Shown here: positions 36,663 to 46,238 of the stretch, piece by piece
How the letters are laid out: the number at the start of each line of letters is the position of its first letter
How positions within the stretch are numbered: position 1 is the first letter of the stretch
Assembly: GCF_047511655.1 (NCBI RefSeq)
Contig: NC_133391.1
Span: forward strand, 123,574,384-123,638,383
From: Castor canadensis
Taxonomy: Eukaryota > Chordata > Mammalia > Rodentia > Castoridae
Length of the DNA stretch: 64,000 nucleotides
Direction: 5' to 3'
Translations under genes and position numbers: made by a program
Notes under the pieces: generated by a model
Told to the model about the DNA's origin: nothing
The model's database searches: none
The model's input: the letters and a program-made list of their open reading frames with translations, nothing else

Positions 36663-37049
36663 TGTGATGGAGTAATATTCAGCCATAAAGAAGATCATGT
36701 TAAATAAAATAAAGCCAGATTCAGAAAGATAAGTATGATACTTTTTCTCTCTTTTACAGAATCTAGATCCAAAAAGAACAGACATGAACAAAAAAGCGGT
36801 ACTATCTGGGGGCCCCCAGGGGGTGTGGGAGGGGGAGAAGAGAGGGTGATGGGGGAATATAACCAAAGTATACTGTGTGTACATTTAAAATTTTCATAAC
36901 AAAGCCCATTAAAATCATAAAACTAATAAAAAGGGAGAGGAGGATAAGAAAGAGTAATAATATGACATTATATTTGTGTATTGCAATTTTGCAATGAAAC
37001 CCCTTATTTTGCACAACTGATGCACACTAATAAAAACACTGAAGTGCTG

Positions 37050-37560
37050 GGAGGTGTGTGTATGCAGGAAACCAGCATTTACATATTCTGCTGGTTTAGT
37101 ATAATTTGAGAGAAATTTTTGGAGGAGAAGACAGGTACCAAAGACCTGAAAGGTATGTATGCCCTTTGATGTACAGTCTATTTCCAGGAAATTCTACAAA
37201 GAAAATAATTAAGGGTTTGAAAAAGACTTAGCAAATATGTTTATCCAAGCAGTACTCGTCACAAGGAGTTGGAAACAGTTGACATGTCAAAAGGCAGGGA
37301 TCAATTAAGCTTCATGCAACCCCAACTTGACTATGTTTAGCCAACTGTATTTTGGAAGGATGTTTACTTTGGTAAGAATTAGAGCATGGCAATCTCAGCT
37401 TTGTTAAAAAAAAAAAAAAAGTCTGCACAGAGAAGATTGTGAAGACTGTTAACAATGGGTTCTTCTGATGGGTACACTGTGTTTCTTTTTCTTTTGCTTG
37501 CTATTATTTTCTGTTTCCTATATGGAATATACATTGCTGTCATAATTTTTAAAACCAAAC
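37050..37560 (+). mobile_element. Ancient LINE-1/HAL1-like fragment
   Basis: Weak similarity to the ORF2 C-terminal region of mammalian-wide LINE-1 (TTATCCAAGCAGTACTCGTC, AAGGAGTTGGAAACAGTTGA). Highly decayed; the family cannot be fixed by eye. Confidence 0.4.
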
Positions 37561-38217
37561 TATTTTTTTTATTAAGAGAGAAAACTAGGGCTATTATAGC
37601 TGGGCTACAGGATACTGCTGAATAACAGTTCTCATTTGTGTCTTTGACATTGTCGTCCATCCGTCCTTCTGTGGAATACATCAGATATTGCTTAGCTCAC
37701 TTGCTGTGCAATCTGGCAGAGAGAAGAGGGGAATCCTCCTGGTTTAACTGCTATGGTAACTGAAGACTTGACAAAAAAAAAACCTACAATTAATTTAGTC
37801 TAGCCCTTTTTATTTTACGAAATAAGGAACCTGACAGAGGCCCAATGGAGGGAGGATTTACTTATGGTGGAAAAGTTAGTGGAACAACTACAATCTAGAC
37901 TTCAGATTCCAAGCCCACTTATTCTCAAGAAACTCTCATCAGTGATCCTGGTTGCCAGGCTGGCTGGGAAGGGTATATAGCAGCTCTGCCACAGGAAAAT
38001 CCAAGAGAACCCCTAACTTGGTTAAATAATCTTAGTTGCACCTGTAGAACCAGAATGAACTCCCAACTGTCAGAGGAAATAAGAAAAATGCAACAGGAGA
38101 ACTGAGTGTCTCATCTTAATTCTTCTTGGAGAATACAGATTTGGAAACAAAAAAGTTTCTGTGATTAAGTCACTTATGCTGTAGGTTATTGTGTATGACA
38201 ACTACTTGCAATATATA

Positions 38218-38524
38218 CTTTTTTTTTTGGCTGTACTGGGGTTTGACCTCAGGGCCTCAAAGTTGCTAGACAGGCAACCACTTGAGTCACAACCCCCAGG
38301 CCTTTTTTGCTTTAATTATTTTTCAGATAAGGTCTTTTGCTTTTTGCCTAGGGCTGGCTTTAGAACTCAATCCTTTTACCTATGCTTCCCTCACAGCTAG
38401 GATTACAGATGTATACCACCGCACCTCTTGTTGATTGAGATGGTGTTTCACTAACTTTTTGCCCAGGCTGGTTTTGAAATGCCTCCTAAGTAGCTAGGAT
38501 TACAGGTGTGAGCTACTGAGTCCA
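38218..38524 (-). mobile_element. Composite ID/B1/B1 SINE (trimer) with TSD
   Basis: Antisense ID unit, first B1 unit ending ACCACCGCACCTC and second ending GGTGTGAGCTACTGAGTCCA. Direct repeats GCAATATAT at 38209-38217 and 38525-38533 prove that the whole trimer inserted as one unit. Confidence 0.9.
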
Positions 38525-38839
38525 GCAATATATCTTTAAGTAACAAAATATTTGGTATATTTATGGTAGATCCCTAGCTCCTAACAAAGTAACAGTTGTA
38601 TGGCTTTTTGTATATTTGTTTTCTTCCATGTATAAATAAAAAAATATGGATAGGGAATATTAGCTGTTCTCACAATGTGATATGCCAACCTTGAGGTTAG
38701 AGGTATGGGTAGGGGTCCCTGAGCCCCCCCCCTTCAAGGAGTCTGTGAGGTTAAAAATCTTTCATAATATGACTTTTTCCTTGTTGCAATTTGCACTGAT
38801 AAAGAAAAGCAATGGAGGGTAAAACCGCTGTCCCCTAGC

Positions 38840-39118
38840 ACAAATCAAAGCAGTGACACCACTGCATAAGTAGCTTTATTCTTTGTGGCCCCACTCTCAC
38901 GTTAAAAAGAATGTCCTGATGCAATAGTAAAAATTATGAATTATATTAAATCTCCACCCTTTCAATGTATCTGTGGCTAAGTAAACACGAAGCACTTCTG
39001 CTGTATACAGGTACCATGGTTGTCCAGTGGATTTGACTATCCAAATCAAAAGCACTGTACAATTAAATGAATGGTAAGCTAAAATAGCTGCATATTCCAT
39101 GGAACACCATTTAACATA
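38840..39118 (+). pseudogene. hAT/Charlie-type (ZBED-like) transposase relic
   Basis: Plus-strand conceptual translation gives fragments LSR, ECPDAIVKIMNYIKS (38900-38955), then ALLLYTG and WLSSG at 38990-39035. These follow the order of a conserved segment of hAT-family transposases and of domesticated ZBED-type genes (LS..L...L..AVKIVNFIKSR, then LLLHTEVRWLSRG). Stops and frameshifts are frequent, so it is dead. A B1 unit follows at 39134. Recognition is from memory of the family motif; subfamily unknown. Confidence 0.55.
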
Positions 39119-39133
39119 TTTTTGAAATTAATT

Positions 39134-39229
39134 TATTTTTGAGACAGTCTCACTATTTGCCCAGGCTGGCCTTAAACTCACAATCCTCCTGCCTTAGCCT
39201 CCCAAGTGCTGAGATTCCATACCTGGCTG
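39134..39229 (-). mobile_element. B1-like SINE
   Basis: TTTTTGAGACAGTCTCACTA, TTTGCCCAGGCTGGCC and CTGCCTTAGCCTCCCAAGTG mark an antisense B1 unit. Confidence 0.8.
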
Positions 39230-39743
39230 GAACATTACTCTTGCTTGATCAAACCACTAACAGGTAAATCAGGGTTATTCCTATTTAAATATTTGGCAGA
39301 AATTCTGTCAAAAATGTAACAAAGTAAGACTGTCACTTCCAGGAAAACAAATGACAGTATGTGTTACTGATGATAAAATTCCAGCTAAATTGTGGAAAAT
39401 CCTGTCTGCCACAGTAAGCATGACAGTTGAAGACTTTTCTAATGAGACAGATGAGGACATCAAGGAATGTTACTGTTTGATATTATATATTACAATATGT
39501 CAATGCTGGGAAGATCCATGTTATACAGTAAACCACCAATTTCCAAATGTCATATGTTTGATTAAATAAAATCATGCATGCATATAAGATCCATTCAAAA
39601 AAATGTAAAATACACCAATGAGTTTTAATGTAACAGAGTAAGAAAAGCATACTGATACTCTTTAATAAAGATCCACTTTGCAACTAAACTCTTAAAAACT
39701 ACCATTTGTCAAACATTAGTGTGTTATCAAATAACATCCCTAA

Positions 39744-39835
39744 GGGTCTGGCAGAGTGGCTCAAGTAGTAAAGCGTCTGCCTAGAAAGTGTGAGACCCTG
39801 AGTTCAAACTGAGAACCACCAAAAAAAAAAAAAAA
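39744..39835 (+). mobile_element. ID-like SINE
   Basis: GTCTGGCAGAGTGGCTCAAG to GAGTTCAAACTGAGAACCAC with an A tail. Confidence 0.85.
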
Positions 39836-40044
39836 TCCATGATTATCTAAAAAAAAAAATTATTTTAATAGTTTAAAAGTATTTTAATAGTTTAAGTATA
39901 TGAGTGTGAGGTAAGATTTTCTTAATCTTCTTAAACCAAAATATTGCAACAGATTAAAAGCAGAAGCAGGTGTTTGACTCCAACACATTAGTCTTGCAAA
40001 AATGTAAAATAATGGCACTATTAGAATAACTATTATCAACAGCC

Positions 40045-40345
40045 AGAAAATAAGTTTTGTTGAAAAGGTGAAGAACTTGGAATCCTTGTGCATTGCTGGT
40101 GTGAATGTAAAGTGGCCCAACCACTATAGAAAATAGCATGGTGCTTCCTCAAAATATTAAACATACTCTTACCTTATAGGCTAGTAAATTCCATGCCCAG
40201 AAGGAACTCCCAAAGAACTGAAAGCAGGGACCCAAACAGATATTTGCACAAAAATCATAGCAACATACTCACAAGAGCCAAAATGCATATGCAAACCAAG
40301 TGTCCACTGACAGATGACTGGATAAACAAATATTTATGCATGTAA
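40045..40345 (+). mobile_element. Old LINE-1 ORF2 3' fragment
   Basis: Matches the well-known mammalian LINE-1 order: GGAATCCTTGTGCATTGCTG, CCACTATAGAAAATAGCATG, AACTGAAAGCAGGGACCC, then CAAGTGTCCACTGACAGATG. It is full of substitutions and deletions. Confidence 0.75.
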
Positions 40346-41594
40346 TGCTTTATTTTAAAAAGCTAATTATATATTTAAAAAACGGTCCACTTTTAATTTC
40401 TTGTAAGTGTGGCCAAATGGAATCCATATAAATGTAAGTAAGCTCTTAGGTCCTGAGCAATTTTTGACAGGTAAAGGGGTTTGAGACGGAAAAAGTTTGA
40501 GAAACAGCTGTCTGATATTAAGATTTATTCTCTCTTCTTACATCTTTATTACGGGAAGACCTTCATTTGTATAGCTTCATTTGACAGTTAAACACTTCCA
40601 GCCTGGAGACTAGCCTAAAATATGGTCACACCCATCACATTAACACTTCATAATTACTACTGTCCCCTGTATGCACAATAACCACAAAGACCGAGGAACA
40701 CAAAGCAATGGCAATGTACAACAGAACACTGTAAAAACCTTAAATGCTGATACTCCAAAGTAGTTTCGTACACATAGGTTAAAAAAAAAAAACCCACACA
40801 TTTCTTTTTTCTGTTCAACATTCATTTGGGTTTATAGTTTGGGGCAGGTTCAGGAACTGGGGTGGTGGCGGTACTGTTTCTGAAAACCAGAGCGTCCGTG
40901 CAAAGAATTTAATTCTCTCACCATCTTGCTACTGGTCTGTTGCAGAGGGGTGTGGCCAGGGAGCTAGGAAGCATTCAGAACAGGAGCCACGGCTGCCCAA
41001 AACCCTGTCCAAGCAAGAATTCTGGGCCATTCATTTGCTCCGGCAAGAAGCAGAATGGTTTATGGGGAGGAAGAAAATAAAAAGGAAGTTGGAAAGCATG
41101 AACGGAAACAAAGTAGCAAAACCTAAGCGGCTTCGTGCGCGCGTATTAAACGGCTGGCCCTTTGATAATGTGCACCAGCAGCAAAAGAGAATTTATTCCT
41201 GAGTCCACAGCTCTAATTAGAGCCGCACTCTAATGCCAGCTCTGCAGTTCTGGGTGGGGGCGAGACGAAAGGGATTTTCGTATCCGGCCCATCTTTCTAA
41301 AATCATTCATTTCGGGCTGGGTTTATTCCCAGTCTCTGACTGCGACTCTGACTGACTATGACTTCCCAAACAAAGGGGGAAATGGATGCCCTCCCGAGGC
41401 AACCGAGGAGGGAAAGGTAGCCCCAGGTTATGGCGCCAGGTGTCCCTAGGGAGGGTGATCCCTGCAGATTGCGGGGAGCGACAGTCCCAGGAGCTGGGCA
41501 AGGGTGCGCAAGGCTGCGCCAGGACACCTGGCGTCACCGAGGCAGAAGACCCCGCCTTGTCCACGGTCAAGGTTAACCCGCGCACGGGAGGTAC

Positions 41595-41635
41595 CTGTGG
41601 AAGCCTCGCACGGCTGAAAGGCACCGGGTGATCAT
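41595..41635 (-). CDS. NLN: Neurolysin, coding exon 1 (start of mitochondrial presequence)
   Basis: On the minus strand an ATG at 41635 opens 13 codons plus two bases, reading MITRCLSAVRGFH then AG, and stops at a strong splice donor (CCACAG followed by GTACCT; intron begins at 41594). This closely matches the remembered N-terminus of mammalian neurolysin (MIARCLLAVRSLRR), including the phase-2 exon end inside the arginine codon. Neurolysin is an M3-family zinc metallo-endopeptidase that cleaves short peptides such as neurotensin; its basic, acid-free N-terminus targets mitochondria. The catalytic HEXXH domain is encoded by later exons not found here. Head-to-head arrangement with SGTB agrees with the known mammalian gene order. 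The exon is far too short for ORF scanning. The identification rests on protein similarity, the donor site and synteny together. Confidence 0.87.
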
Positions 41636-41786
41636 GGGCAAGCCGAGAGGCCGGCAGCGGCGGGCGCGTGGTCCTTCGGTTTAGGGGTGCGGGAGAAGGG
41701 TGGTGGAATCCGGGCGCCGGGGAGCCGAGAGGAGGAGGCCACAGCAGCGGCGACAGCGACGGCGTCCAGCCCTGCCAGCGCCCTCC

Positions 41787-41792
41787 CACGTG
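41787..41792. promoter_or_regulatory. Palindromic E-box CACGTG
   Basis: A perfect CACGTG lies in the CpG island between the NLN start codon and the GC-box cluster. It is the core site for USF, MYC/MAX and related bHLH factors. Its position would put it in or just upstream of the NLN 5' UTR. Confidence 0.5.
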
Positions 41793-41818
41793 CCGCGGCC
41801 CCACGCCGGGGCCCACTG

Positions 41819-41950
41819 CGGCCCCGCCCCTCTCCCGCCCCACGCACAAACCACGCCCACCCCTGTTTCCGTCCCGCCCCAGACCACGCCCTCACCCTTG
41901 GCTCAGACCACGCCTTCGCCTCCGCCCCTCTTAGGCCACGCCCCAGGGGC
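41819..41950. promoter_or_regulatory. Cluster of GC boxes and CACC boxes (Sp/KLF-type sites)
   Basis: About eight sites lie within 130 bases. CCCGCCCC-type boxes sit near 41822, 41834, 41873 and 41922. CCACGCC(C) boxes sit near 41851, 41884, 41907 and 41937. Several of the CCACGCC sites are embedded in similar short contexts, as if a small unit had been repeated. Sp/KLF factors bind such sites and commonly drive TATA-less bidirectional promoters; actual binding is inferred. Confidence 0.7.
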
Positions 41951-41989
41951 GGATCCGACGAGACCCCAGCCGCCCGAGCCCAGCGAGCA

Positions 41990-42160
41990 GCCGAGTGGGC
42001 CGAGGGGGCGGCGGCGACGGCGGGAGAGCTGAGGAGTTTGGGCGACAACCGTCAGGGCTGCCATCTTCAGCCGGGCTCCAGCCTCGAGGACCAGGAGCTG
42101 GGCTGAGCGGCCGACGCACGCTCGCGGGCCCATAGCCGTCGTCTGGCGTCCCCTAGCTTG
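41990..42160 (+). other. SGTB: SGTB exon 1 (5' UTR, start approximate)
   Basis: The GC-rich segment ends at a good splice donor, CTAGCTTG followed by GTAAGG, with the intron starting at 42161. The coding exon downstream begins after an acceptor at 43243, so a non-coding first exon is required. A second plausible donor, GACAAG followed by GTGCGT, lies at 42185. The left end is a guess from the CpG island and the YY1-like site. Confidence 0.55.
42058..42068 (+). promoter_or_regulatory. YY1-like site near the SGTB start
   Basis: CTGCCATCTTC resembles the YY1 core (CCGCCATNTT), which is often found just downstream of start sites in TATA-less promoters. It falls in the presumed SGTB exon 1. Confidence 0.45.
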
Positions 42161-43243
42161 GTAAGGGGCTGCTGTCTGGACAAGGTGCGTCTCCCGCAGC
42201 CCCAGCCCGAGGCCTGCACCGCGCACCCACTGCAAACCCCGCGTGGGCTGAGGCTAGGCCTCGGTACCCGAGGGACGGGGGAGGGAGGCCTGGAGGGGGA
42301 GGTGGATGTGCTCCCAGCAGGGAGCAGGAGAAGCTGGAAGAGGTTGGGATGTCTCCCCTTTCCCCTCCGCAAACCCTGAACCCCATTTTGTTTTCACCTT
42401 CTGCTCTCGGGCCTTGTTTAGTATTTGTGATAACCCCATAGCCTAGAGGTTCCGCTCGCTTTTAAAGAAAGTACACGACTAATAACATCCTAGCGGCGGT
42501 ACCACACCCTGGCTTTGAATTAGGGAACCTGGGGAGCAGATGGATGATGCGATTTAGTGGAAATAAGCCGCTGGCCCTCCGCCACCGTTTGGATGCGATA
42601 GTATTCCATGTGAATGGACATGACCATAAGCTTCTAGCTTGTCCACGAGAGCACAGCTCCGCGGAGAGCTCAGGTCGGCTTGTAGTATCCATAGGTTTAG
42701 TGAGTGATTTTTGACAGGTCTGTTGGTTAGCTAGAAATGTCATTTATCCATAAAAAAGACTTAATGGTTGAACAACCTTTCTAGAGTTTATTTCGGTAGC
42801 AAATAACTTTCAGTAGGTGAAGTGTAAATTTATAAATATACTTAAAATTTTATCTTGAAACAGAGGCAGATGCTTATTGGGATTACCTTCTGAGTCAGCA
42901 GTATGAAATCCCCCTTAACTTAGTACGAAGGCCTTTTTATGGGGAGGGGTTCTATATCTATATCTGTACTTCTACCCTTTTCTGTATAAGATACAGTGAA
43001 AAATTAAGCTTATGTTATACATGTTTTGAAAAATATTACTGATGCAAGGTTTAACATAGTCTAATACTACTGGTTTTAGATTAAGATATAAAATAAATGT
43101 CTGTAGCAATGCGTTGTGCTGTTCTGACTTTCAAAAGAGAAAAGATCAAGGTAATGCAAGTTTTTTTGTTTTTTACTTTTATAACTTTCCTGGCTGATTC
43201 TTTAAAATAACTGAGCTCAGTGTTTTCATTTTTTCTTATCAAG
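42161..43243 (+). other. SGTB: SGTB intron 1
   Basis: This runs from donor GTAAGG at 42161 to acceptor TTTTTTCTTATCAAG ending at 43243. The first 200 bases are still CpG rich and the rest is AT-rich single-copy-looking sequence. No repeat or second gene was recognised in it. Confidence 0.65.
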
Positions 43244-43263
43244 GAAGTGTTTAAGTTTCTAAA

Positions 43264-43363
43264 ATGTCATCTATCAAGCACCTAGTTTATGCAATTATTC
43301 GTTTCTTACGGGAACAAAGTCAGATGGATGCTTATACTTCTGATGAGCAAGAAAGTTTGGAAG
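43264..43363 (+). CDS. SGTB: SGTB coding exon 2 (start codon, residues 1-33)
   Basis: ATG at 43264 opens a frame beginning MSSIKHLVYAIIRFL and ending in ESLE plus one base, followed by donor GTAGGC. This matches the N-terminus of small glutamine-rich TPR-containing co-chaperone beta, with only a few substitutions from the human protein as remembered. The segment is the first half of the N-terminal dimerisation domain. In the paralogue SGTA this domain pairs two subunits and contacts UBL4A/BAG6 in the tail-anchored-protein triage pathway. The exon starts at 43244 after a pyrimidine-rich acceptor, leaving a 20-base untranslated leader. Its paralogue SGTA is excluded by the sequence (IIRFLREQSQMD). 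Confidence 0.95.
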
Positions 43364-43559
43364 GTAGGCACCTGTTCTGTGTGTTCATTTGTGTTATATG
43401 TATGTATATATAAAGACCAAAATAGCTACAAGCTATTTTGAGTTTATGATCCATTATAACAAAATCACAATGTTTTGTTGATCTTCCAAGGGAAGAGGCT
43501 TAACTATATATCTTATTTCCATTCTCTGAAGCTTGTTTTAATTAACAACAAAATAAGAG

Positions 43560-43735
43560 GACTATTGCTCATTTATTGAACAATTACTATGTTGACAGTA
43601 TGTCACTCCTGGGGAATTTTTTTCTTCACAGCAAGTAAGTTAGATTATTCCCATTTAGCAGATGAGAAAATGAAACCAGCTGATGTAAATATAGCTAATC
43701 TGTGACAAAGCTGAGATATAAATCTTAGTTCTGAA
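43560..43735 (-). mobile_element. MIR SINE relic in SGTB intron 2
   Basis: CCCATTTAGCAGATGAGAAA then ATGAAACCAGCTG and AGCTGAGATATAAATCTTAG follow the antisense MIR core. Confidence 0.65.
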
Positions 43736-44848
43736 AATTTTGTTTTCTTTTTGTAAACTGACAAAAGATTCATTTAGAAATAACACATGAAAATACCTTA
43801 GTCATTGTACTATGTAAAAATCTAAGTAATTATACCATTGGTGAGCTCTGACAAGTGCCTGTTTTGGGACTTGAAATGAGATTTCTTCCTTATTTTATGT
43901 GAGTTTTAAATATTGGATTCTGTAATCTCAAGTTGAGCAGGAGTTGGATGACTGCATCATGCGTTTCCTTGATACCATCTTTGTGCTTCATGTTTATTCA
44001 TTATAAAATTTAAATTCAGTATAACCATACCAAGTGAGAATTCTGCAGATGGGCTGCTGGAAGATCAGTGAAGCTAGCATTGTTGTGGTCTAAAGACTTA
44101 ATGATTGCATTGAGAGTACATTTTGGGAGAGTACATTTGAGTTTGAATTTCCTATCTTGAAGCTGCTGCTCTTATAAACAGAACGCATCTATTAATTTTG
44201 AGTAATTTCCTTATAAATATTCTTTAAGGAGGTGAGGATGAGAGTTTGCACTAATTCTGCTTCCAGTCTGGTGAGATGAGCTTTTTTCAGGTGGCAGTGA
44301 GAGAGGAGCAGGTGACGCACAGTTGGAGAACATTCCAAATCAGTCCATCTCATATTAAGGTCTTTTTGTTCTCCTTGCCGGTCAGACTGTATGAAGATAA
44401 AGGTGGTTGGTTATCTAAGGAGAGTGTTGATTGTGACTGCTCTGTAGCAAACAGATAAATGCAATCATTTTGTAAAAGATGTTTCTTGTTGTTCTCATCA
44501 AAGGCAGTATAATGTTTTTAAGGACCAGAGAGAAAATCGAGAGTATTTTAAAAAACCAAGATGTTATGTCCTATTTTTAGGATGGTATTCAGCCAAAAAT
44601 ATGTGCCCTCAGCTGTTTGTTATATATGGCAGTCAGATATGGTGCCAATTGTTTGTGACTGACCCCTATTTTTGACTCTCTGAGTCTAATTTAATTGAAT
44701 ATGAAATCATGTGGAGGTGTCTGCCCACCTTCAAGACATTTAAAAAAGCCCTAGGGAAGAAGTCTCTGTTCTCACACCAGCTTTGCCACTATTATAAAGC
44801 TGTGTATCATCAGCTTTGAGTCTTGTTATCAGAGTATGTTATCCACAT

Positions 44849-45045
44849 TGGGTGGGGTGGCACATGCCTATAATCCCACTACTCAGGCGGCAGAGGGAGA
44901 CAGAGATAGGTTCAAGACCAGCCCAAGAAAAGTTAGCTTGAGATCCTGTCTGAAAAGCAAACCAAAAAAGCAAAAGGACTTGGGACATGGCTCAAAGGTA
45001 GAGCACTTGCCTAGCAAGTGTAAGGCCCTCAGTTTTAATCTATGA
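44849..45045 (+). mobile_element. Composite B1/ID SINE (dimer)
   Basis: GGGTGGGGTGGCACATGCCT begins the B1 unit; TTGCCTAGCAAGTGTAAGGC belongs to the ID unit. Confidence 0.85.
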
Positions 45046-45604
45046 CATCTGCTTCATTTTTGACCGTATGGTCCCTGCTCACTGTTAGTGTCTCAAACCA
45101 CTACTCCTCTCATAACTGTTAGCAATTGCAGTATACTCATAGATAATTCTTCCAATTTCCTTGGCTCTCAGTTCTTGACTTTTTCTCCTCCAGTGATCTC
45201 AACCAGTTGTTCCACCCTTGGTCTGTACTTCTGAACTTGAGGTGATTTTGCCAAGTCTGGAGATGTTTTGGTTGTAACTATCTGGGGGCTGGTATTACTG
45301 ACAAGTAGTGGGTAGAGGTCATGGGTGATGCTAAACATGCTGCATGGAGCAGCCTGTGACCACAAGAAACTATCTGATATAAACTGTCAGAGGCTGAGAT
45401 TGAGAAAGCCTTCCCTAGACTTTATCCTCCTATAATTGCTACCTGATGTATTTCACTTCTTGACCACTACTGCTTGTCTTTCTAGCTTGCTCCCCTCTAC
45501 AGTCCATACCCAGCAAATCTCAGAACCCACTCATAGCTTCAATCTATTGATCTCTTACTTTTTCCTTTTTTCCCACTCTTCTTCTTCTCCATCTTTTTTT
45601 TTTC

Positions 45605-45943
45605 TTTTTTTTTTTTGATGGGAGGATTTGGGAGTTTGAACTCAAGACCTCATGTTCTCATGTTTGCCAGGCAGGTGCTCTACCCTTTGAGCCATGCCTC
45701 TAGCTGTTTTGGCTTTCACTATTTTTTTTGGATAGGGTTTCACTTTTTGCTGGGGACCAGCCTTAATGGTGATCTTCCTATGTATGCCTCCTGCATAGCT
45801 TGAATTAAAGGTGCCTGCCACCATACCCAGTGTATTGTTGAGATGGTGGTCACACTAACTTTGGGCTGGATTTGAAATGCAATCCTCCTGATCTCTGCCT
45901 CCCAAGCAGCTGAGATTACAGGCATGCATCACCATGTCTGGCC
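45605..45943 (-). mobile_element. Composite ID/B1/B1 SINE (trimer)
   Basis: T run, ID unit (GGCAGGTGCTCTACCCTTTG), first B1 unit ending CACCATACCCAGTG and second ending GCATGCATCACCATGTCTGG. Confidence 0.85.
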
Positions 45944-46112
45944 CATCTTAAATTACGTGATTGATTATTATAATCATTCCCTTATATTTCCTTCCCTTTC
46001 TTTCTTGCAAAACCAGACCTTGCTTAAATCCAGCTCTCTACCTACTCTGTGTCCACATCCATGTGGCTATATATGATGGAACAAAATATACATCTATTTT
46101 TTTCCTGCTTTC

Positions 46113-46157
46113 CTTTCTTCTTCTTCTCCTTGCCCTCCTTCTTCTCCTTCTTCTTTT
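46113..46157 (+). repeat. CTT-rich microsatellite
   Basis: CTTTCTTCTTCTTCTCCTTG and CTTCTTCTCCTTCTTCTT on the plus strand. It lies where the antisense A-tail of the next ID unit would be. Confidence 0.8.
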
Positions 46158-46238
46158 CTGGTGGTACTGGAATTTGAACTCAAGGCTTACGCACTTGTTA
46201 GGCAGACACTCTACTGCTGAGCCATACCTTCAGTCCCA
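46158..46238 (-). mobile_element. ID-like SINE
   Basis: CTGGTGGTACTGGAATTTGA to CTGAGCCATACCTTCAGTCC is an antisense ID unit. Confidence 0.8.

Larger units (their letters stand above)
34910..37035 (+). mobile_element. Old LINE-1, ORF2 C-terminal half plus 3' UTR
   Basis: Plus-strand ORF2 remnants (AAAATCCCAGTACATTC, CACAAAAACAGACAAGTAGA, AAATGGGCAAATGAAATGG) lead to the G-rich 3' UTR at 36809-36860 and a terminal AATAAAA near 37030. A trimeric SINE interrupts it at 35963-36300. It is opposite in orientation to the LINE-1 complex at 23.3-32.3 kb. Confidence 0.8.
1..41594 (-). other. NLN: NLN intron 1 (partial)
   Basis: No second NLN exon was recognised on the minus strand by eye, so this stretch is read as the 5' part of NLN intron 1. 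It consists of LINE-1, L2, MIR, MaLR and SINE copies (listed separately) separated by AT-rich unassigned sequence. Nothing recognisable was seen in 1-700, 1020-1700, 3640-5390, 5510-7200, 9320-9740, 10220-11610, 11770-13860 (apart from a hint of a DNA transposon near 13550), 18870-19390, 19580-20580, 22000-22390, 37570-38200, 39240-39740 or 40350-41400. An exon that is short or diverged could have been missed. Confidence 0.6.
41450..42320. promoter_or_regulatory. CpG island, shared bidirectional NLN/SGTB promoter
   Basis: The base composition changes abruptly from AT-rich to GC-rich with many CpG dinucleotides. NLN starts leftward and SGTB rightward from inside this block. No TATA box is seen between the two genes, as expected for CpG-island promoters. 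The region between the NLN start codon (41635) and the likely SGTB exon 1 contains an E-box, a dense run of GC/CACC boxes and a YY1-like site. In human the two genes also start back to back within a few hundred bases (established gene order). Exact start sites cannot be read from sequence alone. Confidence 0.85.

Noticed and set aside
1-41500. NLN exon 2 (VGGSRILLRMTL... in human) sought on the minus strand
   Set aside because: No matching stretch was found by eye; a translated search of the whole interval would be decisive.
41307-41849. 180-codon open frame on the minus strand in the CpG island
   Set aside because: Long frames are expected by chance in GC-rich sequence. The composition is P/R/S/G with no domain, and it overlaps NLN exon 1 in a different frame and runs through the exon 1 donor.
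41632-42048. 138- and 139-codon open frames on both strands of the CpG island
   Set aside because: Low-complexity alanine, proline and arginine translation of GC boxes; opposite strands both open, as in non-coding GC-rich DNA.
44276-44458. 60-codon plus-strand frame in SGTB intron 2
   Set aside because: No similarity to a known protein and no supporting splice sites; length is near what chance gives.
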